64,000 bases of DNA from Entamoeba invadens IP1 (Eukaryota > Evosea > Mastigamoebida > Endamoebidae): NCBI RefSeq assembly GCF_000330505.1, contig NW_004443648.1:180536-244535 (forward strand), written 5' to 3'. The translations under genes and the position numbers were made by a program. Below are positions 22,285-33,666 of the stretch, one piece after another. The notes below the pieces were generated by a model, which was not told the origin of the DNA, did no database searches, and saw only the letters and a list, made by a program, of their open reading frames with translations. Every line of letters starts with the position of its first letter. The first letter of the stretch is position 1.

Positions 22285-22305
22285 ATTATATAAACCCATA
22301 TGAAC
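22285..22305 (+). promoter_or_regulatory. TATA box and canonical ATATGAAC element
   Basis: ATTATATAAA at about 22284-22293 is followed by ATATGAAC at 22298-22305, 20 bases before the ATG at 22325. ATATGAAC matches the Entamoeba GAAC core element exactly, the clearest example in this window. Confidence 0.65.
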
Positions 22306-22324
22306 TAGAAAACATAGAGTGCAC

Positions 22325-23609
22325 ATGTCAACACCAATCAAAGTTGTCTCAGAAAACATCGAAAAACTTCACGGTACTGTCTACGTTCAACAAGGTGAAA
22401 AGAGTCAAGACTACATCGACGCAATGGAGAAAGGTGACGGAAAGTCAATCATCTGGGCTATTTTGAAGCAGTTAAGACCAGGCACTTCACTTGAAAGAAT
22501 TACTANNNNNNNNNNNNNNNNNNNNNNNNNNNNNNNNNNNNNNNNNNNNNNNNNNNNNNNNNNNNNNNNNNNNNNNNNNNNNNNNNNNNNNNNNNNNNNN
22601 NNNNNCCCCCATTTCTTCCATTTATGCGTGCAACAGACAAGCCGGGTGGGTTGGTACCGGATCGCTCGACTTTGTGACAACATTCAACGGACTTTCTGCG
22701 TCTGCGGGGATTCAAGGAATGATCAATGCAAAGTTTTTGAAGTGGGACGAGGATTACACTTGGAACTTCCCTATGGCTCTTGTCACTGGTATTTTCATTC
22801 CACCTTTGACGATGGAAATTGGCGGGTTACTCAACTTCGAGTGCAAACAGTCAAAGTACAAAGCATCTGTTGAGTTCAAGACGATGTCCATGTGGTCTTC
22901 GTCCAACTTCAGACAAATTGCTGGAACAATTAAAGACCCCGAAGGGAATGTCATCTATGAGATTAGTGGAAGATACGACCAAGAACTCTTCATCACTGAT
23001 AAGAGAACAAAAGAAAAGAAGAGCTTCTTTAAGATCGAGGAACTCAAGGATACAAAGGAACACAGACTTGTCAGGGAATTTGAGAAGTTACACCCATTTG
23101 AATCGGAGAAACTCTTCAAGAAGGTATCGGACGCCATCATTAAGAACGATCAAACCCTTGCAATGGAAGAGAAATTTACGTTGGAAGAGGCCCAACGAGC
23201 GGAGAGAAAGCTTGTTGTCGACAATAAAGAAGAGCACGTCCGAAGACTCTTTGACTTCAAGGACAAACAGTGGCGCTACAAATGGGAGAATTGGGAGAAA
23301 TACGATGCAGAGAAAGATGGGGAAGAGATAGAAGTTGGCGGGAAGTTAGTGACATTAAAGAAAGGGGAAGTGTTAACAGAGGAACGTATTCAAGAACTGT
23401 TGAGTGATGTTGCATACCCTGAGTGGAAAGAGGGAGAAGAACCGCCACACATGTTAAGAAGTTTCAAGTACATGGTGACGAAGCCTGAGGAGACGAAAGA
23501 GAGTATCCCCGAGGAAAAGGGTGAAGAGAAGAAAGAAGAGAAAAAGGAGGAAGCCAAAGTAGAAAAAGAAGAAGAAGCGGCCAAACAAACAGTTGTAGCA
23601 ACCGCATGA
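22325..23609 (+). CDS. Oxysterol-binding protein family lipid transfer protein (gap inside)
   Basis: The N-terminal part from ATG 22325 carries the ORD start (LKQLRPGTSLERIT). The part after the gap resumes with PISSIYACNRQAGWVGTGSL, directly following where the family's EQVSHHPP motif must lie. The two halves are in different frames, so the 100-N gap has the wrong length; they are one gene. Downstream are the GGLLNFECKQSKYKA strand region, the W-x-R/K-rich helix (KDKQWRYKWENWEKYD) and a Glu/Lys-rich tail (EEKGEEKKEEKK). No PH or FFAT motif is visible, so this is a short ORP exchanging sterol or PI4P between membranes; the ligand is unknown. Confidence 0.88.
22506..22605. other. Assembly gap (100 N) with frame change
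   Basis: 100 N within the ORP gene. Coding frames on either side differ by one phase, showing that the gap length is nominal. The missing part should include the OSBP fingerprint. Confidence 0.95.
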
Positions 23610-23692
23610 AGTTGTGTATTAGGCGTGACAATTTATTTTAAATTACTTTTTAGAGTTTTGTTCAAAATAATGAATTGAAAAAGAGGAAGAAA

Positions 23693-24463
23693 TCACTCAA
23701 TTCTTAAAAGAAACATCTTGTCCCAATACTTCCCCGTCACAAGAATTTGGTTTTGAGAGATCGTTGCAATGCCATTCATAACTTCTTCGTTGCCAGTTCG
23801 CTTTACATTACACCAGATCTCACCATCGACGGTACCTGTTGTTGGATCGACTACGACTATTTTGTCTTCATAATACACATTGATGTAAAAGTGCTTGTCA
23901 AAGTATGACAAGTCATTCAACTGTGACACATAGTTATTGCCACGACGAACGAAAAATTCGGAAATAAGTGCAACACCACTCGGAGTGACTGCAATACGAC
24001 GAATCTTGTTAGTACCATCTGTCACATAAAGTGCAGAGGAATTGATGGATGTTGCACCCCACCCATGATATGGATAGGTCATCTTCCGCTCGATCTCAAG
24101 AGTCTTGTGGTTGAAGAGAAAGATCTCGTGTTCTCGCCACGTCAACATGACAACAGTGCCATTTGTTGCTGCTATGCCTTCACTGAAATATTTGTCTTCT
24201 ATACGCTTCGAAGAGAGGAGTTCCATCTCTGGATATTTGTATTTCGAAAACGCAGAGTTATTATATTGCCCACACGACTCATAAAGAATATCGTCTTGTA
24301 AAAAGATGCCTTGTGTGTAACACTTCTTTTCATGGAACAACGCTTTCTCTATTGTTATTTGCTTTTTCTCTGTGGAGTATGGAATGTACATACACTTCTT
24401 GAGTTCAACACTCAGAACAAAGGGAAATACAACGCAAAGAAATACTGATGTGAAGGCAACCAT
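23693..24463 (-). CDS. Glutaminyl-peptide cyclotransferase (bacterial/plant beta-propeller type)
   Basis: 256 residues with a signal peptide (MVAFTSVFLCVVFPFVLS). Family blocks follow in order: CYTQGIFLQDDILYESCGQY, FSEGIAATNG, VMLTWREHEIFLF, YPYHGWGATS, LYVTDGTNKI, LNDLSYFDKHFYINVYYEDK, VMNGIAT and LVTGKYWDKMFLL. This is the Glu_cyclase_2 (PF05096) fold, a five-bladed propeller converting N-terminal Gln to pyroglutamate, not the zinc-dependent animal enzyme. Two Cys pairs (around C24 and C48/C64) may be disulfides. Secretory or vacuolar location is inferred from the signal. Confidence 0.9.
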   Translation of the reverse strand: MVAFTSVFLCVVFPFVLSVELKKCMYIPYSTEKKQITIEKALFHEKKCYTQGIFLQDDILYESCGQYNNSAFSKYKYPEMELLSSKRIEDKYFSEGIAATNGTVVMLTWREHEIFLFNHKTLEIERKMTYPYHGWGATSINSSALYVTDGTNKIRRIAVTPSGVALISEFFVRRGNNYVSQLNDLSYFDKHFYINVYYEDKIVVVDPTTGTVDGEIWCNVKRTGNEEVMNGIATISQNQILVTGKYWDKMFLLRIE

Positions 24464-24556
24464 AGTTCACTAACAATGCCCTTCCTTTTTAAGTTCTTTG
24501 TTTCAAGTTAATTCAAATCTTCAAAATAAGAATACATTCAATTCAAACTCAATACC

Positions 24557-27147
24557 TTACACAAGCTGTATCGATATTATTGTCGTCGTAAACGAGTTTA
24601 ACGACTGCTTTGCACTGTCATACAGCACTGATACAACTTTAATCGCTTCTTCCCTTCACATCAATTTACTATAAATTATAATAAATATACTATAAATATA
24701 TTATACCTATTGTCGTTATAAAGTTTGTAGATAACAAAAGTGGAATGAACAAACTGAAGCACTTTGAGATTCACCGAGATGTTGGCACCAACTAACGCAA
24801 CCTGGGACTTTTCCATAAAGTTCAAAAGGACTTTGAGGAGTGAGTTGTAGTCCTTCCCGTGTAACACCAAGAGTAATACTGTTTGGACAATTGAGATATC
24901 AAATTTGATGTAACACGCCAAAGTCTCAAGAGCGGCGCATGCCTTCATATTGTCGCGTTGCAGTCCGTACAACAGTTTAGGTACCAACATGTTCAAAATC
25001 ACGTCTTTGATCAAATTGTAGTGTTGATTACAATACTGGTAATGACTCACTATGAAATCAAAGACAGCGTCATGAAGTTCAGCTGATGATGAGAGCATTA
25101 CCGTTGCGATGACATTATTAAACACCTTTTCCACAATGATTTCCGAATTTCTGAATTGGATGAGTTGTGAGCAACACTCGATATATGGGACACAAATGAG
25201 TTCCAGTGGAATAGACTTGATGTCTTCAAAGACAACTTCAATCAACACAACTCGCACTTCATTTCTCGTCACTGTCATTGCCAAAAATGAGATGATCAAG
25301 TTCATGAGTGGTTGCGTGACTTCGATACTTCGACTCTCTTTCTTCGCAATTGCACTAATACGGATGTAATAGTATTTCAACAAATCAACCACCGTCAAAA
25401 ATGCAGGGAAGTTTGTGTTGCCGCACTTCGGTATTAAGTGACAAACGGTTATTAAATGCGACAGAATCTGCATCACCCCAAATTCGTTGATATCATCTTG
25501 ACAATACATTTTACTCTCCTTCAACCCAGTAATCCCTTGTTCACTAATCACACCTATGTAATCATAGTACATCGGATCATTCGTTTCAAACTCCCGCGAT
25601 ATCGTCGCCAACCCATCGTAAAACCCTCCTCGAAGGACTCCAGACAACTTACTCCCAGACGTATGTCCTCTATATATCACATTCAGACATTTGGGGTCTT
25701 TCACAATCGCCTCACCACAGTACTTCGCTATTTCCACAAACGTCCCAACTGCTATGACTTCTATCTCAAGCCGGGGGTCTTCACAAAATTCAAAGATCTT
25801 CTTTAAAACAATTTCTAGTATCTGTGGCTTGTGTTTAAGGAAGCGCGGGTATTTCGAGACAAGCATCATCACGTCTTTCGCTATTGTCGTGCGTAGTGGG
25901 GTGTCGGGCAACTCACTAAAAAGGGTGAGCAAATACGTGAGACTTTTTACAAACAAAAAGGCCTCCGTCTTGTATGGGATCTTCGTCGCAACTCCACTGA
26001 TCGCCCAAATGGTTTTTGTGAGCAACGCGCCGTTCACCTTCTTGTCTGCACCTAAACAACTCGAAAGAATTTCTATGAGTCGTTCGCCACATCCCGTCTC
26101 ACATAAGACAACTAACAACTCCACGTATTCCCCATACCCAACACCTCCAACTTCAACATTCTCGAAAAATCCAAAATCGTCAACTACAAAGTATCCATTC
26201 GGAGGTTCTGGTATCATTTGAATCACCTTTTGAAGTAACAAATAGTGGTGTGAAGTCGTTGTGAGTGGATTTGATGTGATATATCTCTTGAAATACTTCA
26301 TTGCTCCGTGTGTCCCAAAACACGTCAGCATCAAATTAAAAAGATTCGGCGGGGCAGAGACCTCCGGCAGAATCGAGTTGAGGCAATTTGCCAATTCGAT
26401 GGAGGGTTTGAATTGATAATTGAATTTTTCAAACTGTTCTACAAGCACTTGTTTCATTGCTTGAGTGTGTAAAACAATTTTAGAAAACGCCTCTGATAAC
26501 ATTGCAAGCGTTTCTCTTTCATATGCCTGCAGATATGGTAAAACAAGTTGTGAGATATTTAACACTTGTTGGAGTGTTAGATTCGACATCGACTTCTCGA
26601 GTAATTTTAAGACAACGACGGGGAATACTTGTATATGTGTAATTGAGTATGTGGCGATATCCGATGACGCATTTGCAAAGAATTGAGGATCGTTGTAATA
26701 GAAAGACAGTAACGTTTTGAGGACAAAAACTGTTGGAATAGTTCCGTTTTGAATCACACCACGAATGACAGAGACATCCTTTCTTAGTATTACGGAGTAC
26801 GTGAAAATGTCAATAATTTTGTCGGTCAAGATATTGTCCATTTGTTGTGTGATCGCGCAGTACCAACGTTCTATTGATTGATAAAGTTTGAGTTTCCACT
26901 GTTCTGGGTAGTACAAAAATTCCTTTGAATGAAGAGTCGTTGCGATAATATTAAAAGCAAACAAATGAGTCAACTGATTGGACGACTTCGACAGGATTTC
27001 ATAGACAGAACGAATCCCATTCTTTGTTGAGGCAAATTTCGAGAGTATTTGTTGTGATTCGTTTATTTGTTCGTTCGTTCCAATGACGGAGTAATGAACC
27101 AATTGATCAATCAAGTGGACGTTAGGTGGGTAAGACAGTTCTTGCAT
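24557..27147 (-). CDS. Exportin-1/CRM1-like karyopherin, probable small last exon
   Basis: The main exon runs from ATG 27147. The central block is CRM1-like: IWAISG, FLFVKSLTYLLTLFSEL, SKYPRFLKHKPQILEIVLKK, IFEF and FVEIAKYC align ungapped with the CRIME/HEAT region that contacts RanGTP and NES cargo. CRM1s are about 1070 residues; this is about 820-830, so the C-terminus is short. Left unspliced the frame ends in AT-rich DNA at 24676. A GTTTGT donor at 24754 and a GTGAAG acceptor at 24654 would instead add exon 24557-24653, encoding EEAIKVVSVLYDSAKQSLNS and on to a stop. At the leptomycin-reactive Cys528 position the residue is Phe. Role: nuclear export of NES proteins. Confidence 0.8.
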
Positions 27148-27363
27148 TGTTTTCTTATCTCTTTTTTTTAGTTTCTTTTAACTAGTTGTAATAACTATAT
27201 AAAACAATAGAATATTGAACTATTGTTATACCATTACTGTTAATAAGTAAATGGATTGGTAAATAAACTATTAAGTATTAGTTAATTACAATTACTATAT
27301 GATTAATTAAGACTTACTATAATAACAATAACAAAGAAATGAAACACCTCGAAAATAAATGAA

Positions 27364-27881
27364 TTAGTGTTTCTCCTCGTCATCTTGTCCTGCGAAGAAA
27401 CTGAAGAAGATACCAACAATCGACACGACAACAGTGATGAAGCAGAAGATTGCGACAATCAACCCGAATATACCTTCATATGAGTATTTTTATATAAAAC
27501 ATATATTGAAATACAAACCCGTCATGAAGAGACACACAACACCATGAATGAAAAACCAGGGAATAACTACATATGGTGAGAAGAAGCTTCCAAATCTACG
27601 GATGACTGGGAATGGGATGTATCCCAAAAACGGTGAAAGGAGTGTGCAAAGACCAGAGAGTAACATAATCAACGCAACAATCGAGCATACGATCGCGCCT
27701 TGTGTATTTACTCCTGAAATCTTGAACGAGCCAAATCCGTTGCAACACAAGTGGATTAATCCGGTCAAGAAAATCACTTCAAGTGAGGACTATGACTTTA
27801 TTTATATTAAAAAAAGAACAAACAAAGACCAATAAAAGCAACCCAGATTCTGAAAAACAGTGAGACGTTAAGGACGATCAT
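27364..27881 (-). CDS. Four-TM protein, TVP15/COPI-associated-like, three exons
   Basis: Exons 27881-27824, 27776-27519 and 27473-27364 give 141 residues. Both introns (47 and 45 nt) start GTTTGT and end AAG (CTTGAAG and TATGAAG); phase and continuity of TM helices 1 and 4 require these acceptors. Four hydrophobic segments (about 8-30, 45-66, 85-105, 107-130) are followed by a short acidic tail (GQDDEEKH). The size, helix spacing and Arg-rich N-terminus (FFRIWVAF) resemble the COPI-associated/TVP15 family of Golgi membrane proteins, but the match is to pattern more than to sequence. Confidence 0.65.
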
Positions 27882-28429
27882 CTTATTGATTTTTGAGTTA
27901 GAAAGACGTTTTGTAGGACGATATTTCAGATTGATTTGTCTTTGTGGTTTAGAGAGGTACTTAGAAATGCCTACTGGTCGGGATTTTAGGGAATGGTGTA
28001 TCGTTTTTTTTGTATTTTCAATTCGTGTTTTCGCTGTCGCTTTTTCATTGGAATATAATATAAGATACTATCTATTTCTTTTATTATAAAGTACTACTAT
28101 TTTATTATAAATGAACATGTATTATGATTAATTATAATCTAATAATTTATATTAAAAAATTTTAGTTAATTAATATATATATTATTAATAATTTATAATT
28201 GTATTATATTTTTTATTAAATAAATATTATTATGAATTGATATATTAATTAATTTATATAAAGTAATATTTAATTATAAATATATAATTAAATAATTATA
28301 TATACAAATTAGAGGTGTTATTATTTATATATAATTATTTTTAATAAACAATAATATTCTAATTTAATTATATATTTTACTAATCAATGAAGTAAAAAGA
28401 ACTATAACTTTGATAATAGTTGAATTGTA
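27882..28429. other. Intergenic stretch between divergent genes
   Basis: 27882-28085 is moderately AT-rich with an open frame lacking an ATG start; 28086-28429 is extreme A/T. No gene supported. Confidence 0.5.
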
Positions 28430-28994
28430 ATGGAAACAGAACCAAGTGACCAAAGTTTGGAACTTCTAAACGATCCGACTATAAAAGAAGTCACAAGAGA
28501 AGCCTTTGTAACAGTTTCGTCATCAAGAATTGGGTATGGTCTAAGTAACATTTTCGACAATGATAAAACCACATTTTGGCAGAGCAATGGAAACGTCCCA
28601 CACACCATCACTTTTTTATTCGACGAAATCAAAAATTTTGCTGTTTGTTCTATTGATGTACAAAGAAAAACACATGACAAAGTAGTTTGTTCGGGTGTAC
28701 ATATCACATTCCCAAGACGAGACCTACACGCCGACAAAACTCATATTAAAAATTGGTGTTTCGATGTATGACATGATCGACAATGTGTGGTTTGAATCTG
28801 AAAATCCTGAAGGGTGGTGTTACCTAACTCGGAATCCCAAAGTGAAGTGTCGAGGGTCATGTCTTCAATTGGTTATAACAGAAAATAGTAACGGTGGAAG
28901 AGATTCACACATCAGACAAATAGAAGTCTACGCCTTCGATGAGTCAAATCTGTTTTCCATTAAGTCAAATGCTTTTTCTTGTTGTGCCTTATAA
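28430..28994 (+). CDS. APC10: Anaphase-promoting complex subunit 10 (APC10/DOC1), two exons
   Basis: Exons 28430-28642 and 28686-28994 give 173 residues; the 43-nt intron starts GTTTGT and ends GTAG. Splicing replaces a spurious continuation with NFA-FVRVYISHSQDETYTPTK, the DOC-domain core. Other blocks: FDNDKTTFWQSNGNVPH (about 42-58), GWCYLT and NGGRDSHIRQIEVY (about 141-154). The DOC beta-sandwich helps the APC/C recognise D-box substrates. The protein is close to a bare DOC domain, and its C-terminus (SCCAL) lacks the Ile-Arg tail that docks yeast and human APC10 to CDC27. Confidence 0.92.
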
Positions 28995-29047
28995 TGTCCA
29001 AAACTGTTCGAGAGAAGAATAAAAAATATTGAATGTAAATTTAAAAT

Positions 29048-31185
29048 TTATTGTGATCGCACCTCGAAGAAGATGTACGGTAGCAGTGCGCCGCAGAGGA
29101 CAACCCAAACAAACACAGGCAATCCAAATACAAAGAATTCCCACATCGTGTACTTCGCCTTACGACATACTATTAGATGCGTCGAATACCCTATTTCCAT
29201 TAAGAAGCAACTCGAAGAAGCAATCATCATGGTGTACATTGCCGATTTGATTCCGATAATAGCACCATGTGGTGATGAGTCGTTGATACCGTAATACATG
29301 TTCCATACCACCGGGAACATGATATCGACAATCATCGTATTTGCAAGGGGCTGCGCAAGTAATAATGTGGGAACAAAGATGCCAAGCAAGACCCCAAATT
29401 TGCCTAACGGGTACAACCACTTCGTTGCACTGAGCACAAGCAACGTGCCAACACTACTCTTGTCGATCGCAGAACTCACTCCAAAAGACGCACCAAGCAC
29501 ACACAATACTTGTACATCAATAGACCCGTACAACTCTTTCACTGTTAAACACCCACTTAATATCAATACTAATACACCTACAAAGCCTGAAATTGCTAAA
29601 GAAGTCACTTTGAACGCTTCGAGAATGCACGGAATAACCAGACACAATATCGGAAACAGAATCTTCAACAAGTTTGTCGGAGCTGGCAATTGAATTCCGA
29701 TATCAGTCACGATATGAAAAGTGTCGCTTTGCAGTTCTTGATCACTCTTAGCCAAAAGAATGTATGTCGATGTTGCAGATAAAATATCGATTGTTTTGAT
29801 CTCATTTTCCCAATTTTCTTCGTTGATTGACACGCCCAATACACTGACATTCAATTCAAATAATGTATCGATTTTTTGACCAATCAGTGGGTCGGCCGGG
29901 TTCAGTGAGACTTCATACACTTTGGTACTTTCCAAATCTTGGATTGTTGGGTCTTCTGGAACAATACCGTTGTACGTTAGCACGTCGTTCAATATCCGTG
30001 AAGGAGCAGTGTAACACAAAATGTCATTCGCTTGTACAATCAAGTCTTCTGTGACTTCTTCATATGTCGCTCCTCTTCTTATTGTTCTCAACACGCCACA
30101 AGGTGGTTTGATCAAGACCGTCCTCCCAATAGGGAGTCCAACAAATCGGGACATTTCTGTCACTCTGAACGAGAAGTAATATACTTTACTTTCAGTTAAT
30201 ATTATTGTATGGCTGCGTCACATAAAAATGCAACAAACTTAGTGATATGCGTTGTCAAATCCTTCCTCTTTGGCAGCATCCGGTCTGCAAAAATTGAATA
30301 TATGAGGGCTGGAATAGCGATGATACACGTTGCCATTGATATTTCGAAAATAGGCATTTTTATGTCGAGATGTACTCCTTTCTTTGCAAGTTCATTGACC
30401 TTCTCCAACAACAATTTTCTCGCTCGATGGAACGATGAGTTTCCAAGCACTGAATTCATCCCACCCAATATCGCTGCAAAAGAAATTGGAAGGACGACTT
30501 TACTGAGTGGAATGCCGGAAGTCTTTTTGAATGAATTGACGACAGACATCCCAAGCATTACAACGGGCATATTGTCAATCACAACAGACAACAAGGCCAC
30601 AATAGTGACAAGTAATAACAGTGATGGCCACACGCGTGTTTGGTATGTTTCTGGAAGCACATGTCTTGTGATGAATTCCAACGACCTATTCTTCACAATG
30701 GCCTCCGAGAGAATATACGAGACGATCAATGTAATGAACGACTTGTCCGCAAAACCGGAAAACCCTTGCGCCGGTGTGATGACATTACACGATATGAGAA
30801 ATCCGACAATTGCCATCATAACAACGCCCGGGTGGTACAACTCGCTCAATATGATGGTCATCATAACTCCAATTGACAACAACGTTAGCAACGTTTTCCA
30901 TGATACTCCGTCGATTGCCTCTTTCTTCCAGTCTCCGTAATATATCGCAAATGAAAATATGACAAATCCAATCAGAAACACAAAACAGAACCATTTCCGT
31001 CTCGAAAAGTCGATGACGTTCTTAATCGACTTCCGCAGCGTCAGCGCGTCTTTCTGCTCTTCCTTTCGAAAAATTTCTAAGTCCGTGTCTGAAAAGGGAC
31101 TCTCATCGTCAAAAGCAACAGCGCTCTCCGGAATAACTTGAGTGAGTAACTTCTCGTCGTTTGTCAAGAACGGCTGGTCCATCAT
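29048..31185 (-). CDS. SLC13/DASS-like anion transporter with central RCK-like domain
   Basis: Exons 31185-30239 and 30188-29048 give 695 residues. The 50-nt intron starts GTTTGT and ends CTGAAAG; joining gives THITN-KVYYFSFRV. About eleven hydrophobic segments form two halves: one holds GFSGFADKSFITLIVSYILS, the other VCVLGASFGVSSAIDKSSVG-like transporter hairpins. Between them (about 330-450) soluble stretches such as SRFVGLPIGRTVLI and NPADPLIGQKIDTL resemble TrkA-C/RCK modules. This is the plan of Na+/sulfate-type symporters (SAC1/CitMHS group). Entamoeba imports sulfate for activation in mitosomes and encystation lipids, so sulfate is a reasonable but unproven substrate. The N-terminus is acidic and cytosolic. 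Confidence 0.85.
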
Positions 31186-31459
31186 AAAAGTGTGATTTTG
31201 AAGTTCAACTTGTTTTTCAGTTCAAAACATTTTTGGTGAACATCAGATTGTTGAAGCTAATTATTAACATTATAATTTCAATTAACGAGTAATTCTTTTA
31301 AAAATACAAAAATTGTGGATGATGCGTTAATTATTATAACTATATAATGTAAATCATTAAATAAAAAAGAAACGTTAATTAAATAAAAAATAAATAAAAA
31401 TAATGTGTTAAATTGTTGCGAGCAAGGTTTGAGTAGATGAGAAGATATAAAAAAATGGA

Positions 31460-32896
31460 ATGACAAACTGGAAAAAGAGAGCGATGGAGGAAATTGATGA
31501 AATAGAAAAGTCCATCCAAGACGTTGTTAAACTAATCGATCAGTCATTGCCAAACCTTCAAGAGCGCACAGAGAACTTCCGTGTTGTGATTGAAAAAGCC
31601 TCTCAAAATGCGTCTTCGATCAATATGGAGATTAAACGGATCGAACGAACACAAACACGCATTTCACAGGTTTTGGACACACTTTTGAAAGCCAAAGAGC
31701 AACGTTCTGTTCTACAAAAATGTAAAGACGCTTTTCGTGCGAAAGACTTTGATAACACCGTTCGGCATTTCATTCAGCTGAAGAGTTATGGCACCAACTG
31801 CAGTCGGCTGATGAATGACGAGATCTCGGTGTTAGAAAAAACGATTCGAACTGAATTTTCAAGTGGATTGAAAGGCGCGACGGAGAAAGGGGATATGAAA
31901 CAGACTCTGCGATACACTGATTTGTTGATGAGAATTGGATTTGAGGATGAAGGGTTACAACAATACGTTTTGTATTATACCGGACTTATTAATAACGAAG
32001 CTTCTTCGATTAAAGAGAAGTTACTTCGACTTGACATCGCGACGATAAAGACAAACGCAGTCTTTGCAGAGTCCGTGAAGGGGTTTGCTGATTTTTCTTT
32101 AAAACTTGTGATGCGGCAAAGTGCAATTAAAGCGGAGGAAATATTTAAACCTGACATCATGTATACCATTGTATCTAAGATGTACAGCGAGATCAGTACC
32201 TCAATGTTGATGCTGTTAAATACGTTCTCCACTGTGAGGAGAATCAACGCATTGCAACAGGTCAAACCCAAAGATATGAGTGAGCAAGAGGTGATCATAG
32301 TGCTTGACGAGATGTCGATGATCAGTTCTGTTTTTGTGGTTTGCAAAATGAAAATGGAAGAGTATCTTGGTAACATCAAAGCAAGTGAAGAAGTTAAAAA
32401 GAAGCCAGTTGACAGTTTGGTGAAAGTGGTTAATGAAATGGAGAAGGCGATGAACACTTTTATGATCATTCAAGAGAATTACATTACAATGATGTTCTCG
32501 AAGAACATCAAAGAAAAGGTAAAAATTGGGGAGTACAGCGAAGTGCTTGACTTGATATTCTACGAACTCCAACAAAGTGCAAATCGTGTTGTAATCAGTG
32601 GTTCCTTCCAGACGAGTTGTGCGGTCTTGAATTTGATAGTCACGACAATTAAAACGTATTTACTCAACATGACAAAACAGGTGGTCCGTGATAACACAAG
32701 TTTCAACAACGTCAAGTCTTCTGACGTCCTCAAAAAAGTCGACGATTGCAAATTGAAGATACAAAAGTTGCATTCTTCGATATCAGTGCGAATGAACGAC
32801 ATGTGGAGAAACAACGAGAAGAGTTTGGAGATGATCAACATCGGGTTAGACGAATTACTTGACACGCAATTACTATTTGACGCACTCAAAGCTTAA
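31460..32896 (+). CDS. COG4: Conserved oligomeric Golgi complex subunit 4 (COG4)
   Basis: 478 residues. The start is ATG 31460 (MTNWKKRAMEEIDEIEKS); Met9 is an alternative. The N-terminal coiled coil (about 8-85), then the segment LQKCKDAFRAKDFDNTVRHF and GDMKQTLRYTDLLMRIGFED-EGLQQYV, match the COG4 family's conserved block (GD-x-x-x-x-x-RF-x-x-x-FPLLGL-x-EEGL). COG4 is a core of the tether that captures intra-Golgi retrograde vesicles. Human COG4 is about 785 residues; this one lacks much of the C-terminal domain, as if reduced. No downstream exon was found before the convergent eS19 gene about 100 bases away. Confidence 0.82.
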   Translation: MTNWKKRAMEEIDEIEKSIQDVVKLIDQSLPNLQERTENFRVVIEKASQNASSINMEIKRIERTQTRISQVLDTLLKAKEQRSVLQKCKDAFRAKDFDNTVRHFIQLKSYGTNCSRLMNDEISVLEKTIRTEFSSGLKGATEKGDMKQTLRYTDLLMRIGFEDEGLQQYVLYYTGLINNEASSIKEKLLRLDIATIKTNAVFAESVKGFADFSLKLVMRQSAIKAEEIFKPDIMYTIVSKMYSEISTSMLMLLNTFSTVRRINALQQVKPKDMSEQEVIIVLDEMSMISSVFVVCKMKMEEYLGNIKASEEVKKKPVDSLVKVVNEMEKAMNTFMIIQENYITMMFSKNIKEKVKIGEYSEVLDLIFYELQQSANRVVISGSFQTSCAVLNLIVTTIKTYLLNMTKQVVRDNTSFNNVKSSDVLKKVDDCKLKIQKLHSSISVRMNDMWRNNEKSLEMINIGLDELLDTQLLFDALKA

Positions 32897-32994
32897 TTGA
32901 ATATCTTCGTCTTTACATTATCATCAACTTGATACCCAGAACCAATGAGTGTAAATACAAAAATGAAGAACAACACAAAAATTAAAAAATTCGA

Positions 32995-33462
32995 TCAGTT
33001 CAATGGCATGAGGATCATTGGGGTGACTTTAGCCTCGTGCTCCTTGTAGACTTGGTAAGCGATCTTGTCGATGTCTTTTCTTCCTTCCTTAGTGGCGGCT
33101 CTTCCCTTGGCGATCTTTTCGATGATGCCCATCTTAGTGAGTTGGTTGAGGATGTATCTGTTGACCTTTTGAGAGCCGTTTGTACGCTTGGTTGGGGTCA
33201 AATGGCCACCCTTCTGTCCTCCATAAATTCTGCAGATGTCGGTGATTCCAAGTCCTTGGTTCAAGTAGACTTGTCTAGCGATAGCAGCAGCTCTGATGTA
33301 CATCCAGTCTGGGTTCAATGGGGCGAGTTCCTTAGTGACGCCGGTCTTGACCAAATCGACCCACTCTGGGATTTCCAATTTGCCTCCCTTCTTCAAATGG
33401 TCAGCGTATGCCTTAATGAATTCGTGTGCCTCGACGTCTTTGATTGAGCTGAAGTGGTGCAT
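32995..33462 (-). CDS. RPS19: 40S ribosomal protein eS19
   Basis: 155 residues with the eS19 blocks VPEWVD-like (EIPEWVDLVKTGVTKELAPL), DWMYIRAAAIARQVYL, GGQKGGHLTPTKRTNGSQKV and R-x-ILNQLTKMGIIEK. Full length for the family. It is needed for 18S rRNA 3' maturation and head assembly of the small subunit. Divergent with eS24, sharing a 204-base promoter region. Confidence 0.97.
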   Translation of the reverse strand: MHHFSSIKDVEAHEFIKAYADHLKKGGKLEIPEWVDLVKTGVTKELAPLNPDWMYIRAAAIARQVYLNQGLGITDICRIYGGQKGGHLTPTKRTNGSQKVNRYILNQLTKMGIIEKIAKGRAATKEGRKDIDKIAYQVYKEHEAKVTPMILMPLN

Positions 33463-33666
33463 ATGACCTGATCAAATGGTAGGGTTCTTTTTGGAGTTCC
33501 TAAGCCTGGCGTGAACTATATGTTTCTATAATTTTACCATTCCAACTACTATTTCTCAATGAGCATGTATAGTATCCTAATTAATAAACTCTATTATACA
33601 AGGTAGTAATTCTTAGTCCTCGAAAAAGGGTTTTAGGTTTGTGAAACTGGAAAAGTAATTGTAACG
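33463..33666. promoter_or_regulatory. Shared promoter of eS19 and eS24 with AACCCT motifs
   Basis: 204 bases between divergent ribosomal protein genes. TAGGGTT (33480-33486), read as AACCCTA towards eS19, lies about 20 bases from its ATG, and AGGGTTTT (33627-33634) lies about 33 bases from the eS24 ATG. Similar words flank uL30. Telo-box-like AACCCT motifs mark ribosomal protein promoters in several eukaryotes; a role here is inferred. Confidence 0.5.

Noticed and set aside
27886..28089. 67-codon plus-strand frame
   Set aside because: Starts at TTG, lies in the divergent promoter region, and has random hydrophobic composition.
30209..30940. 243-codon plus-strand frame antisense to the SLC13-like transporter
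   Set aside because: The minus strand has a clear multi-TM transporter with consistent splicing; the antisense frame is a codon-bias shadow.
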